Source of the DNA: DASTPP01 sp035762175
GTDB lineage: Bacteria > Myxococcota_A > Polyangia > Polyangiales > Polyangiaceae
DNA: 64,000 nucleotides
Reading direction: 5' to 3'
Assembly (NCBI GenBank): GCA_035762175.1
Contig: DASTPP010000374.1
Span: 124,001 to 188,000 of the forward strand
In this document: positions 46,752-55,470 of the stretch, in pieces
Layout: every line of letters begins with the position of its first letter
How positions within the stretch are numbered: position 1 is the stretch's first letter
The notes under the pieces: generated by a model
What the model was told of the DNA's origin: nothing
The model's input: only the letters and a program-made list of their open reading frames with translations
Database searches by the model: none
Translations under genes and position numbers: made by a program

Positions 46752-48200
46752 TCAGGAGGCGCTGCGCTCGGCGACCGACCGGTAGACCTGCTCGTAGCGG
46801 CGGGCGGGGCGCTCCCAGCCGCGGTCGAGGCGCATGACGCGGCGGACGAGCGAGCGCCAGCGCGGGCTCTGGTAGGCGACGAGGGCACGCTGCACGGCGC
46901 CGGTGAGGTCGGCCGAGGTGGCGGCGGGGAAGAGGAAGCCGGTGCCGGTCTCGAGCGCCGCGTCGCAGTCGATGACCGTGTCGCGGATGCCGCCGACCGC
47001 GTGGGCGACGGGCACCGAGCCGTAGCGCTGGGCGTAGAGCTGTACGAGCCCGCCGGGCTCGAAGCGCGAGGGCACGATCGTGAGGTCAGAGCCGGCGAAG
47101 AAGCGGTGCACGAGCGCCTCGCTGGCCGCGGGCGCGAGGGCGAAGCGGCCGGGGTACTTCTCGGCGGCGGCCTCGAGGCGCTTCTTGGTGGCCGGGTCGC
47201 CGTCGCCGGCGACCGCGAGGCTCAGCTCGCCGGCCATCAGCTTGGGCAGGGCGGCGAGCAGGAGGTCGGCGCCCTTCTGGTAGACGAGCCGGCCGACGAA
47301 GACGGCGAGCGCCCGGTCGGCCGTCACGTCGAGGCCGAGCTCGGCGAGCAGGGCGCCCTTGCAGCGCGCCTTGTTGGTCACGTCTTCGACGTCGTAGCGG
47401 GCGGCGAGCGCGCCGTCGGTCGCCGGGTTCCACACGCTGGCGTCGACGCCGTTGACGATGCCGACGAGGTCGCGCGCGCGCTTGCCGAGCACGCCCTCGA
47501 GCCGGCCGCCGTGCTCGGGCGTCAGGATGTCGCGCGCGTACGTCTCGCTCACCGTGGTGATGGCGTCGGCCGAGACGATGCCCGTCTTGAGCAGGTTGGC
47601 GTGGCCGTAGAACTCGGCCTTCTCCATCGTGAAGTCGGCCCAGGCGATGCCGACCTCGGGCACCGCCTCTTTGGGCACGACGCCCTGGTGGGCGATGTTG
47701 TGAATCGTGAGCACCGTGGCGGGCCGGGCGCGCTCGAGCGCGCGGGCGTAGTAGAGCGCGAGCGAGGCCGGCCAGTCGTGCGCGTGCAGCACGTGGAAGG
47801 GCGAGCCCGCCTCGGCGCGCTGGCGTGCGAGCGCCACGGCGGCGCGGCAGAGCGTGGCGAAGCGCAGGGCGTTGTCTTCGTAGTCGCGCCCCTCTTCGCC
47901 GTAGATGCCGGGCCGGTCGTAGAGGCCCGGCACGTCGACGAGCAAGAGCTCGACCCCGCTGGCGAGCCGCCCGTCGTAGAGCGAGGCCTCGACCGCCTTG
48001 CCCCCGAGCTCGAAGCCGAGCGGCGTCAGGCGCCGGGCGGTCATCAGGCCCGCCTTGGCGAAGGCGGGGTAGCGCGGCAAGACCAGCGTGACCTTGTGGC
48101 CGAGCAGGCGCAGGTGTTTCGTCAGCGCCGCGACGACGTCGCCCAGGCCCCCCGCCTTGGCGTAGGGGGTGAGCTCACTGGCGATGTGCAAAATATCCAT
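46752..48200 (-). CDS. glgA: glycogen synthase (ADP-glucose type)
   Basis: The 482-residue GT5 enzyme elongates alpha-1,4-glucan from ADP-glucose. The nucleotide-sugar loop KAGGLGDV (Lys15 onward) near the N-terminus, HAHDWPASLALYYARAL, VSETYARDILTPEHGGRLEGVL, GIVNGVDASVWNP, and the C-terminal PSRFEPGGLVQLYAQRYGS with the E-x7-Q-type active site are all present. The length is standard. It is alone on its strand; the neighbouring lgt gene is unrelated functionally. Confidence 0.93.
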   Translation of the reverse strand: MDILHIASELTPYAKAGGLGDVVAALTKHLRLLGHKVTLVLPRYPAFAKAGLMTARRLTPLGFELGGKAVEASLYDGRLASGVELLLVDVPGLYDRPGIYGEEGRDYEDNALRFATLCRAAVALARQRAEAGSPFHVLHAHDWPASLALYYARALERARPATVLTIHNIAHQGVVPKEAVPEVGIAWADFTMEKAEFYGHANLLKTGIVSADAITTVSETYARDILTPEHGGRLEGVLGKRARDLVGIVNGVDASVWNPATDGALAARYDVEDVTNKARCKGALLAELGLDVTADRALAVFVGRLVYQKGADLLLAALPKLMAGELSLAVAGDGDPATKKRLEAAAEKYPGRFALAPAASEALVHRFFAGSDLTIVPSRFEPGGLVQLYAQRYGSVPVAHAVGGIRDTVIDCDAALETGTGFLFPAATSADLTGAVQRALVAYQSPRWRSLVRRVMRLDRGWERPARRYEQVYRSVAERSAS

Positions 48201-48273
48201 GGTTGGTGGCCTCGCCGCCCGGGCGGGCGAAAACGAGCGCGGCCGCGGCTCTTAGCACCGGCGGCCGCGGAAA

Positions 48274-49308
48274 TCACGCTTCCGGCGACCGCTTGCGCTT
48301 GGGCGCCGAGCCCGCCTTGGCCGGCGCCGCGTCCGACGACGCCGGCGCGTCCTCGTCGCCCTCGTCGTCGACCTCGTCCTCGTCCTCGCCGTCGTCCTCG
48401 TCGTCCCCTTCTTCTCCGTCGTCGCCCGCCCGGCCGGCCGCCGGCCCCGCCCCGTCCGGCCCCCCGTCGGGCCCGACCCCGCCGTAGACCGGGGTCTCGC
48501 CCCGCCGCGCCGACGCCAGCGCCCGGGTCAGCATCAAGACGCCCGCCCCGAAGAGCACGATGCACAGCCACTGCGCCGGCGTCAGCCCGCCGTAGCGGAG
48601 GTCCGGATCGCGCACGTCGCGCGCCCGCAGAAAGTCGAGCCCGAACCGGATGGGCGCGTAATAAAGGCTCATCACCCCCAGGTAAAACCCCCAGGGCCGC
48701 GGCTTGCGCATCGACGCGAGGAAGCCGAGCGCCAAGGGCAGCGTCAGCAGCATCTCGATGAGCCCCAGGTCGAAGCGCCCGCCGCCCGGGTACTGCACCG
48801 CCAGCCAGTGCTCCGACTTGAGCCCCGGGTGGTCGTGCGCCACCGAGCAGCCCGTGCGCCCGAACACCCAGCCGACGGGGAAGCCGCTCGCCATCGTGTC
48901 GCAGTAGGGCAACACCGACTTGATCCGAAAGCGGTTCTTCCAGGCGAGCATGCCGAGGCAGGCGCCCATGAACCCGCCGAACGACGACTGGCTCCGCCAG
49001 ATGAAGAGCAGGTCTTTGAGCGCGTCGCCCGGCGACTGATCGAAGAGCCGCGACGGGTGGTAGAGCAGCACGTCGAACACGTGGCCGCCGATGAACCCGC
49101 CGGCCAGCGTCCAGCCGATGAACTGGCTGAAGCGCTCGAGCGAGAAGCCGAGCTTTTTGGCCTGCCGGTGCACGATGAGCCAGCCCACGTAGACGCCGAT
49201 GGCCACGAGCGTGCCGAAGGGCTTGATCGTGATCGGGTCGGCCCCCCCAATCGACGGCACGATGGGGATCTCGGGCAGCGTAATGTACGGAATCTTCGGT
49301 TCGAACAA
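48274..49308 (-). CDS. lgt: prolipoprotein diacylglyceryl transferase
   Basis: The 344-residue membrane enzyme attaches diacylglycerol to the lipobox Cys of prolipoproteins, which suits the many lipoproteins in this window. The Lgt signature region GRTGCSVAHDHPG is visible near residues 150-162, preceded by SSFGGFMGACLGMLAWKNRF, and there are about seven membrane helices. The last 75 residues are an acidic disordered tail (GEEGDDEDDGEDEDEVDDEG) ending in a basic patch, absent from most Lgt proteins. Confidence 0.92.
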   Translation of the reverse strand: MFEPKIPYITLPEIPIVPSIGGADPITIKPFGTLVAIGVYVGWLIVHRQAKKLGFSLERFSQFIGWTLAGGFIGGHVFDVLLYHPSRLFDQSPGDALKDLLFIWRSQSSFGGFMGACLGMLAWKNRFRIKSVLPYCDTMASGFPVGWVFGRTGCSVAHDHPGLKSEHWLAVQYPGGGRFDLGLIEMLLTLPLALGFLASMRKPRPWGFYLGVMSLYYAPIRFGLDFLRARDVRDPDLRYGGLTPAQWLCIVLFGAGVLMLTRALASARRGETPVYGGVGPDGGPDGAGPAAGRAGDDGEEGDDEDDGEDEDEVDDEGDEDAPASSDAAPAKAGSAPKRKRSPEA

Positions 49309-49437
49309 GGGGGGCCCCTCGCTGGCTGGGCCGGACGGGCGCCGGCTCGGGGCCCGTCCTAGCGCGGAGCTACGGGTGGCTCAACCGGCGCCTCGGCGAG
49401 TTGTTCCTGCCGCCGAAAACGCCGGCCCCGCTCGCCC

Positions 49438-50955
49438 TCACGCCCCCCGCCCCGGCCCGCCCTTTCGCGCCCGCCCGCCGCCCCTCGGCGCCCCACCCCT
49501 CCCCCTCGGCCCCTCGGCGTGCGTCCGCCCGCCGCCCGCCTTCGCCACCACCCGCCCCTTCGCCGCCTTGACGGCCGCCCCGCCCGCGGCGCCCTTCTTC
49601 GCCGGCACCCCTTCGCCCCCGACGCCCTTCTTCGCCGGCGCCCCCTCGCCTGCCGCCCCTGCAGCACCCCTCTTCACCGGCACCGCCTCGCCCTCGGCGC
49701 CCCGCTTCGCCGGCGCCGCCTCGCCCTCGGCGCGCCTCTTCGCCGGCGCCGCCTCGCCCTCGGCGCCCCGCTTTGCCCGCGCCCCCTCGCCCTCTGCCCC
49801 CGCGGGGGCCGCGGCGAGCACCTTGCGGGCGAACGTCGAGACGCCCCGGCTCGCGAGGCCGGCCTCGGGCACGAATTCGACGGCGTCGTAGAGCGCCGGC
49901 ATCGGCGCCCCGGGGGCCGCCTCACCCGCGAACACCGCGACCTCGAGGCGGCGGTGCGAGAGCACGTGCCGCACGTGGCCCGCCGCCCGCGCCCGCGGCG
50001 CGAAGGCGCGCAGCGCCGCCTCGGCCGCCTTCGGGTCGGGGCCCTCGACCATGGGCGCCTCCCAGAGGCCGCCGAAGAGCGCGTCGCCCCGCCGCCGCCC
50101 GAGCAGCACCTCGCCGCCCCGGCGCGCGACAAGCGCCGCCGCGTGCACCTCGGGCACCGGCTTCTTCGCCCCGACCACCGGCAGCTCGTTCTGCCGCCCC
50201 TCGGCGAAGGCGCGGCAGAGCGCGCGCACCGGGCAGACCAGGCAGAGCGGGTCGCGCGGCAGGCACACCGTCGCCCCGAGCTCCATCAGGGCCTCGTTGA
50301 AGGGCCCCGGCGCGCGGGCGTGCTCGACCATCGAGGCCGCGACCGACCAGAGCCGGCGCTGCGTGCCCGAGGCCTTGATGTCGCCCGCGTCGCCGAAGAC
50401 GCGGGCGTAGACGCGCATCACGTTGCCGTCGACGAGCGGCGCCCGCACCCCGAAGGCGAGGCTCGCCACCGCCCCGGCCGTGTAGGCGCCGATGCCCCCG
50501 ATCGTGCGCAGCTCGTCGACCGTGCGCGGCAGCTCGCCGCCGAAGCGCTCGACCACCTCGCGCGCGCCGCGGTGCAGCGCCCGCGCGCGCCGGTAGTAGC
50601 CGAGCCCGCTCCACAGGGCGAGCACCTCGCCCTCGGCCGCCGCGGCGAGCGAGGCAACGTCGGGGAAGCGGGCCAGGAAGCGGTCGTAGTACGCGAGCAC
50701 CGTCGCCACGCGGGTCTGCTGCAGCATCACCTCGCTCACCCAGACCCGGTACGCGGCCCGGTCGCGGCGCCAGGGCAGATCGCGCGCGTGGCGCGCGAAC
50801 CACGCGCCGAGGGCGTGGTCGAAGGCCGAGGCGAACGCGGCGTCGGGCGCGGACGCCGCCGCCGCGGGCGCGGCGGGGGCGCGGGGGGCGCCGGGCGGGG
50901 CGGGGGCGGCGGGGGCGGTTCGTGCGCGCGCGGGGCGCGCTCTGGGCGTGGCCAT
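49438..50955 (-). CDS. mutY: A/G-specific adenine glycosylase with Lys/Ala-rich tail
   Basis: The 505-residue protein is MutY, which removes adenine mispaired with 8-oxoguanine. Evidence: LPWRRDRAAYRVWVSEVMLQ with Glu75, the HhH loop IGGIGAYTAGA, catalytic Asp176 in VDGNVMRV, a 4Fe-4S cluster (Cys231, Cys238, Cys241, Cys247), and a C-terminal Nudix-like 8-oxoG recognition domain (about 265-380). About 120 extra residues follow, made of repeats close to GAEGEAAPAKR and then basic Gly/Ala/Lys sequence, like a histone H1-type DNA-binding tail. The dnaE2 pseudogene lies 50 bases upstream on the same strand. Confidence 0.92.
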   Translation of the reverse strand: MATPRARPARARTAPAAPAPPGAPRAPAAPAAAASAPDAAFASAFDHALGAWFARHARDLPWRRDRAAYRVWVSEVMLQQTRVATVLAYYDRFLARFPDVASLAAAAEGEVLALWSGLGYYRRARALHRGAREVVERFGGELPRTVDELRTIGGIGAYTAGAVASLAFGVRAPLVDGNVMRVYARVFGDAGDIKASGTQRRLWSVAASMVEHARAPGPFNEALMELGATVCLPRDPLCLVCPVRALCRAFAEGRQNELPVVGAKKPVPEVHAAALVARRGGEVLLGRRRGDALFGGLWEAPMVEGPDPKAAEAALRAFAPRARAAGHVRHVLSHRRLEVAVFAGEAAPGAPMPALYDAVEFVPEAGLASRGVSTFARKVLAAAPAGAEGEGARAKRGAEGEAAPAKRRAEGEAAPAKRGAEGEAVPVKRGAAGAAGEGAPAKKGVGGEGVPAKKGAAGGAAVKAAKGRVVAKAGGGRTHAEGPRGRGGAPRGGGRARKGGPGRGA

Positions 50956-51005
50956 GGGGCGGTGGGTGGTGCGGCCGGGGGGCCTTCGGGGGTCGGGCGC
51001 GGCCC

Positions 51006-53984
51006 TCAGCGGAAGTCGCGCGAGCGCAGCCTGGGCGATGGGCCCGGCCCCCGCAAGGGCTCGAGCGAGTCGGCGATGAGATGCACGACGGGGCCATCGC
51101 GCTCGACGCGGCCGCAGGCGACGAGCATCTCCGCGATCGTGCGCCGCCGGAAGAGCCCCCGCCCCCGCGGCGCGCGCGCCTGCCAGGGTGCCGCCCGCCG
51201 CCCCGGCACCAGGAGCTCGAGCGCGCCCGCCTCGGCCAGCGCCTCGAGCGCGGCGCGCGAGGGCCGCGCCCGGTCGACCAGATCGTCGTAGTCGCCGAAG
51301 GGCGCTCGCTCGCGCGCCGCGACGAGCGCCCGCGCCTCGGCCTCGCCGAGCCCCTTGATGAGGCGCAAACCCAGCCGGAGCGCCGGCTGCAGCCGCCCGA
51401 CGGCCGGCTCGCTCGTCGAGCCCTCGGGCTCGAGGGTCGAATCCCAGGAGCTCGCGACGGCGCAGGCCGGCCGCACCTCGACCCCGTGCCGCTGCGCGTC
51501 CTGCACGATGGCCGAGGGGCCGTAGAACCCGAGCGGCTGGCTGTTGAGCAGCGTGCAGGCGTAGGCCGCCGGGTGGCGCACCTTCAGTCAGCCCGTCACG
51601 TACACGAGCAGCGCGAAGCTCGCCGCGTGCGACTCGGCGAATCCATACTCGCCGAACCCCTCGATCTGCCGGTAGAGCGCCTCGGCGAACGAGCGCCCGA
51701 TGCCCCGCTCGCGGAAGCCCTCGATGAGCCGCTGCCGGTGCCGCTCGAGCCGCCCCCGCCGCCACGCCGCCATGTCGCGCCGCAGCTCGTCGGCCTCGCC
51801 CCTCGTGTAGCCCGCCCCCGCCATCGCGACGGCCATCAGCTGCTCCTGGAAGAGCGGCACGCCGAGCGTCCGCATGAGGATCGGATCGAGTAAGGGGTGC
51901 GGGCAGCGCACGGCCTCTCGGCCCGCGCGCCGGCGCAGGTACGGGTGCACCATGCCGCCCTGGATGGGCCCGGGCCGCACCAGCGCCACCTCGACCACCA
52001 GATCGTAGAACGAGCGGGGCCGGAGCCGCGGCAGCATCGCCATCTGCCCCCGGCTCTCGATCGGAAAGACCCCGAGCGTGTCGGCCCGGCAGAAGGCGTC
52101 GTAGACGGCCGGGTCGTCGCCGTCGAAGAGCCCCTCGAACTCGCCCTCGAACTCCCCCTCGGGCCCGCCCGGCACGCCCCCGCCCCCCGCCCCGCCGGGC
52201 CCGCCGCCCGGCGGGTCGCCCCGGCCCGCCGCGGGCCCGCCGCCCGCACGCTCGCCCTCGCCCGCGTCGCCCGCGCCCGCGGGCCCCCCGCCCCCGAAGC
52301 GGCCGGACGCGGCCGCCGGCGCCCGCACGCCCAGCAGCTCGAAGGCCTTGCGCACCGCGGTCGAGATGCCGAGCCCGAGCACGTCGATCTCGAAGAAGCC
52401 GAGCGCGTCGATATCGTCCTAGTCCCAGGGGATGACCGTGCGCCCCGGCATGCGCGCCGGCTCGACCGGCGCGACGCGCGCGAGCGGCTCGGCCGAGAGC
52501 ACGAAGCCGCCCACGTGGGTCGACAGGCGCCGCGGCATGCCCCGCAGCTCGGCCGCGATCGCGAGCATGCGGCGCGTGCGCCCCGAGCCCGGGTCGAGCC
52601 CCGCCTCGCGCAGCGCCGCCCCCGCGGGCCCCGGCCCCTCGCCCCAGAGCGGCGCGAGCCCCGCGAGGCGCGCGAGCTGGGCCGGCCCGAGGCCGAAGGC
52701 CTTGCCCGCGTCGCGCAGGGCGCTACGCGACCGGTAGCAGATGACCTCGCTCACCATCGCCGCCCGGTCGCGCCCGTAGCGCCCGTAGATCTCTTGAATG
52801 ACCTCCTCGCGCCGCTCGTGCTCGAAGTCGACGTCGAGGTCGGGCGGCTCGCGCCGCTCGGGGCTCAGAAAGCGCTCGAAGAGCAGGCTCGAGCGCGAGG
52901 GGTCGACGGCCGTGATGCCGAGCGCGTAGCAGACCGCGCTGTTGGCCGCGCTGCCCCGGCCTTGGCACAAGATGCCGCGCCGCCGCGCGATCTCGACCAC
53001 GTCGAAGACGCTCAGAAAGTAGGGCGCGACGCCGCGCTCGGCGATGAGCCCGAGCTCGCGCTCGGCCCGCGCCCGCACCCCCCCCGGCACCCCCCGCGGG
53101 TAGCGCCCCGGCAGCCGCTCGCGCACCGCGCGCCCGAGCTCGGCGTCGGCCGCGGGCCCCGCCGCCCCCGCCCCGGGGAAGCGGTACTCGAGCCCGTCGA
53201 AGCCGAACGCGCAGCGCTCGGCCAGCTCGGCGCTCGCGGCCACCCAGCCCGGCTCGTCGGCGAAGAGCTCGGCCATCTCGGCCCCCGAGCGCAAGCAGGC
53301 CTCGTCGTTCGGCAGGAGCCGCCGCCCCGCCTCGTCGAGCGTCACCCCCGCGCGGATGCAGCGCATCACGTCGACGAGCGGCCGGCGCGACCGGTCGTGA
53401 AAGAGCGGCCGGCCGCTCGCCACGACCGCCACCCCGAAGCGCGCCGCGAGCGCCCGCAGCGCCCGCTCGCGCACCCGGTCGGCCGGCACGCGCCGCCGGC
53501 ACGCGAGCGCGTACGCCCGCCCCGGCCCGAAGTGCGCCCGCGCCTCGGCCCACGCCGCTTCGCCCGACGCCTCGGTCAGGAGCGCGCAGAGCCCCTCGGC
53601 GTGCTCGCCGAGCAGCGCGGGCTCGAGCGCCGCCTCGCCCTTGGGGCGGCCCCCGTGCGCCCGCGTCACGAGCGCGCAGAGGTTCTCGTAGCCCCGCCGC
53701 GTCTCGACCAAGAGCACGATCTCGCGCCCCTCGCCCCCCGAGAGCGTCAGCGCCGCGCCCGCGACCAGCCGCGGCGCCGCGCGCCCCGCCCGCCCGAGCC
53801 GCCGCACCGCCTCGTGCGCCCGCACCAGGCCGTAGAGCCCGTCGCGATCGGCGATGCCGAGCGCCGGCAGCCCGAGGTCGGCCGCCCGCTCGACCATCTC
53901 GTCCGGGTGCGAGCCACCAGCCAAGAACGAAAAGCAGGTCGTCGCGGCGAGTTCGGCGAAGCGGGGCCCGGCACCACTGACCAT
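51006..53984 (-). pseudogene. dnaE2: error-prone DNA polymerase III alpha (dnaE2) with two in-frame stops
   Basis: One reading frame from the ATG at 53984 to 51006 encodes a nearly complete DnaE2/ImuC polymerase: PHP domain (ATTCFSFLAGGSHPDEMVER), catalytic Asp pair (PPDLDVDFEHERREEVIQEI), the IESRGQMAMLPRLRPRSFYD and VALVRPGPIQGG blocks, and a C-terminal HhH/OB region. It is interrupted by TAG at 52419-52421, where relatives have Lys in WDKDDID, and by TGA at 51588-51590, where relatives have Trp in a VSAWLK-like motif. There is no frameshift. A Gly/Pro-rich insert of about 70 residues precedes DGDDPAVYDAFCRADT. The decay looks recent, or the sequence has errors. Confidence 0.85.
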
Positions 53985-54061
53985 GGGTTCAGCTAACCGA
54001 GACCCCGGTCGCGCCGCAACCCTTGTCGAACGCCCCGCCACCCCGTACACCCCCACGGGCC

Positions 54062-54586
54062 ATGGCCGACCCCCCGTCGCCGAGCGCCGGCGCGCTCGCC
54101 TTCGCCCGCTCGCGCGGGTGGTTTAGCACCCTAGACGCCCAGACGCTCCTCGAGGCCGCCGGCGCGGGCGAGCCCCAGCCCGGCCCCGGCGCCTTCGCCG
54201 CCGCCCTGGTCGAGGGCGCGCTGCTGGTCGCCACCGCCGACCGCACGCTCGAGCGCGGCGAGCTCGACGCGCTCGCCGGCCTCCTGCAGGCGCTGACCGG
54301 CCACGCCCTCGAGCGCGACGAGCTCGCCGGCGTCATCTACGCCTTCGCCGCCCTCGCCCACAAACAAGGCCGCCCCGCGCGCCTCGCCGCCCTCGGCCGC
54401 GCCCTGCCGAACGAAGAGAACCGCCACGACGTGCTCGCCTTCGCCGCCCTGGTCGCCCTCTGCCACAAGGGCCTCTGCGACCCCGAGCGCGAAGCCCTCG
54501 CCACCATGGCCGGCGCCCTCGCCCTGCCGCCCGCCGCGCTCGACGACGCCATCGCCCGCGCCAACGCCGCCCTCGCCGCCGGCTAA
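54062..54586 (+). CDS. TerB-like helical protein
   Basis: The 174-residue protein from the ATG at 54062 resembles TerB/DUF533-type helical domains: GALLVATADRTLERGELDAL, VIYAFAALAHKQGRPARL and ALVALCHKGLCDPEREAL hold paired acidic motifs at helix starts. TerB domains bind metal ions in stress-response systems, but no other ter gene is present, so tellurite resistance should not be inferred. The stop codon lies in a 35-bp tandem repeat. The gene is divergent from the dnaE2 pseudogene. Confidence 0.65.
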   Translation: MADPPSPSAGALAFARSRGWFSTLDAQTLLEAAGAGEPQPGPGAFAAALVEGALLVATADRTLERGELDALAGLLQALTGHALERDELAGVIYAFAALAHKQGRPARLAALGRALPNEENRHDVLAFAALVALCHKGLCDPEREALATMAGALALPPAALDDAIARANAALAAG

Positions 54587-54699
54587 AGCTCGGCGCCAAC
54601 GCCGCCCTCGCCGCGGGCTAACGCTCGGCACCAACGCCGCCCTCGCCGCGGGCGAACGCTCGGCGCCAACGCCGCCCTCACCACCGGCCGAGCGCACGT
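54560..54699. repeat. 35-bp tandem repeat carrying the stop codon of the TerB-like gene, four copies
   Basis: Units at 54560-54594, 54595-54629, 54630-54664 and 54665-54699 share CCAACGCCGCCCTC and CGCTCGGC. The first unit contains the gene's TAA; the second keeps TAA and the third reads GAA. The 3' end of the gene has been amplified outward into noncoding DNA. Confidence 0.85.
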
Positions 54700-54775
54700 C
54701 GCCCCTCGCTCGCCACGGGCCCCGCCTCGCCGCCAGCGCGGGCGCACGCCGTCGACGCGAGCGCACAAAAAGAAA

Positions 54776-54808
54776 CGGGCCGGGTGACGCATTCGGTCAC
54801 CCGGCCCG
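54776..54808 (-). terminator. intrinsic terminator on the minus strand
   Basis: CGGGCCGGGTGAC (54776-54788) pairs perfectly with 54796-54808 around a seven-base loop. On the minus strand it is followed directly by TTTCTTTTTG, the classic U-tract. Nothing coding precedes it on that strand, which points to a terminated noncoding RNA. Confidence 0.85.
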
Positions 54809-55030
54809 CTAGTTCCCGGCCCCGACTCGGGGACGGCGGACATAGGGCCCGTCGTGGCCCCCCTCGGGCGAGCCGACCTGCCGCTCTCGCGACCGGCCGC
54901 GCACTGCCCTCAAGGAGCGTGGGCCATCGTCGGGCTTGTTGCTCAGGCCGGGCCCCGCCTAAGGGGGCCAACCTCCGGGCAACACTTCCCGGGTCGAACG
55001 GCCTATCCGCCGCTAACCTCCGAGTTAGAG
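54776..55030 (-). ncRNA. structured noncoding RNA, possibly 6S-like
   Basis: This minus-strand interval has no protein-like frame, ends in a strong intrinsic terminator, and folds by eye into a long rod. Near its start GGCGGA-TAGG (about 55001-55010) can pair with CCTA-TG-TCCGCC near its end; further in, TTGGCCCCC pairs with GGGGGCCA, and GGCGGGGCC with GGTCGGCTCGCC. A small hairpin CCGGG/CCCGG lies on one side. A rod with a central bulge and its own terminator suits 6S RNA, and CCTGAGC resembles its bubble region. The identification is tentative. Confidence 0.45.
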
Positions 55031-55305
55031 CCATAGGTACTATGCATGATGGGCTACCCTCCTCCGGTCGCAGTGCCGGCGCCCGTGGCCCCCCAGCCCC
55101 GAAGGGTGGGGTGTCAGAATCGGGCGTTCCACGTGAAGAACCCGTTCGCAGGGTTCATGTTGGGCCCCGGCGGCGAAGGTGCACCCCCGCAAGACCATTC
55201 TCGGGGCCGAAGCCCCCGGCCGAAGCGTGAACACCCTTTTCGTAACACCCGTCTCTCGCCTTCGCCAGCGCGACAGCAGCTTTTTTTCCGCCTCCACAGA
55301 AGAGC

Positions 55306-55335
55306 TTGCACGCGCCCTCAACCCTTTGCTACCTT
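55306..55335 (+). promoter_or_regulatory. probable promoter of the tRNA-Leu gene
   Basis: TTGCAC at 55306-55311 and TACCTT at 55330-55335 are separated by 18 bases, in an A+T-richer patch (TTTTTTT at 55281-55287). Transcription would start near 55342, giving a leader of about 48 bases before the tRNA. Confidence 0.5.
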
Positions 55336-55389
55336 CCGCGCACTCGTCGCCGGGCACCCTCCCCAAGGTACCCCGCGACGGCGCACCTC

Positions 55390-55470
55390 GCGAAGGTGGC
55401 GGAATGGCAGACGCGCTGGGTTCAGGTTCCAGTGGGTAACACCGTGGGGGTTCAAGTCCCCCCCTTCGCA
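55390..55470 (+). tRNA. tRNA-Leu (anticodon CAG)
   Basis: The acceptor arm GCGAAGG (55390-55396) pairs with CCTTCGC (55463-55469), followed by discriminator A. The anticodon arm is CTGGG-TTCAGGT-TCCAG with anticodon CAG, the T arm contains GGTTCAAGTCC, and a long variable arm makes it a class II tRNA, as expected for Leu. The 3' CCA is not fully encoded (ACCG follows). The sequence is close to bacterial tRNA-Leu(CAG) genes. An integrated element begins at its 3' end. Confidence 0.95.
55452..55470. other. left attachment site (attL) in the tRNA 3' end
   Basis: The integrase gene's stop codon (complement of TCA at 55452-55454) and its last codons lie inside the tRNA-Leu gene, from the T loop to the discriminator base. 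Elements that integrate in tRNA genes usually carry a copy of the tRNA 3' end next to int, so this segment should be the crossover core. The matching direct repeat at the other end is outside the window. Confidence 0.7.

Noticed and set aside
51588..51590. Selenocysteine or TGA-as-Trp genetic code
   Set aside because: TGA is the normal stop in many overlapping genes here (ATGA, GTGA), no selenocysteine hairpin is seen after it, and the aligned residue is Trp rather than Cys.
54062..54586. Tellurite-resistance operon
   Set aside because: Only a TerB-like domain is present, with no TerC, TerD or other ter genes.
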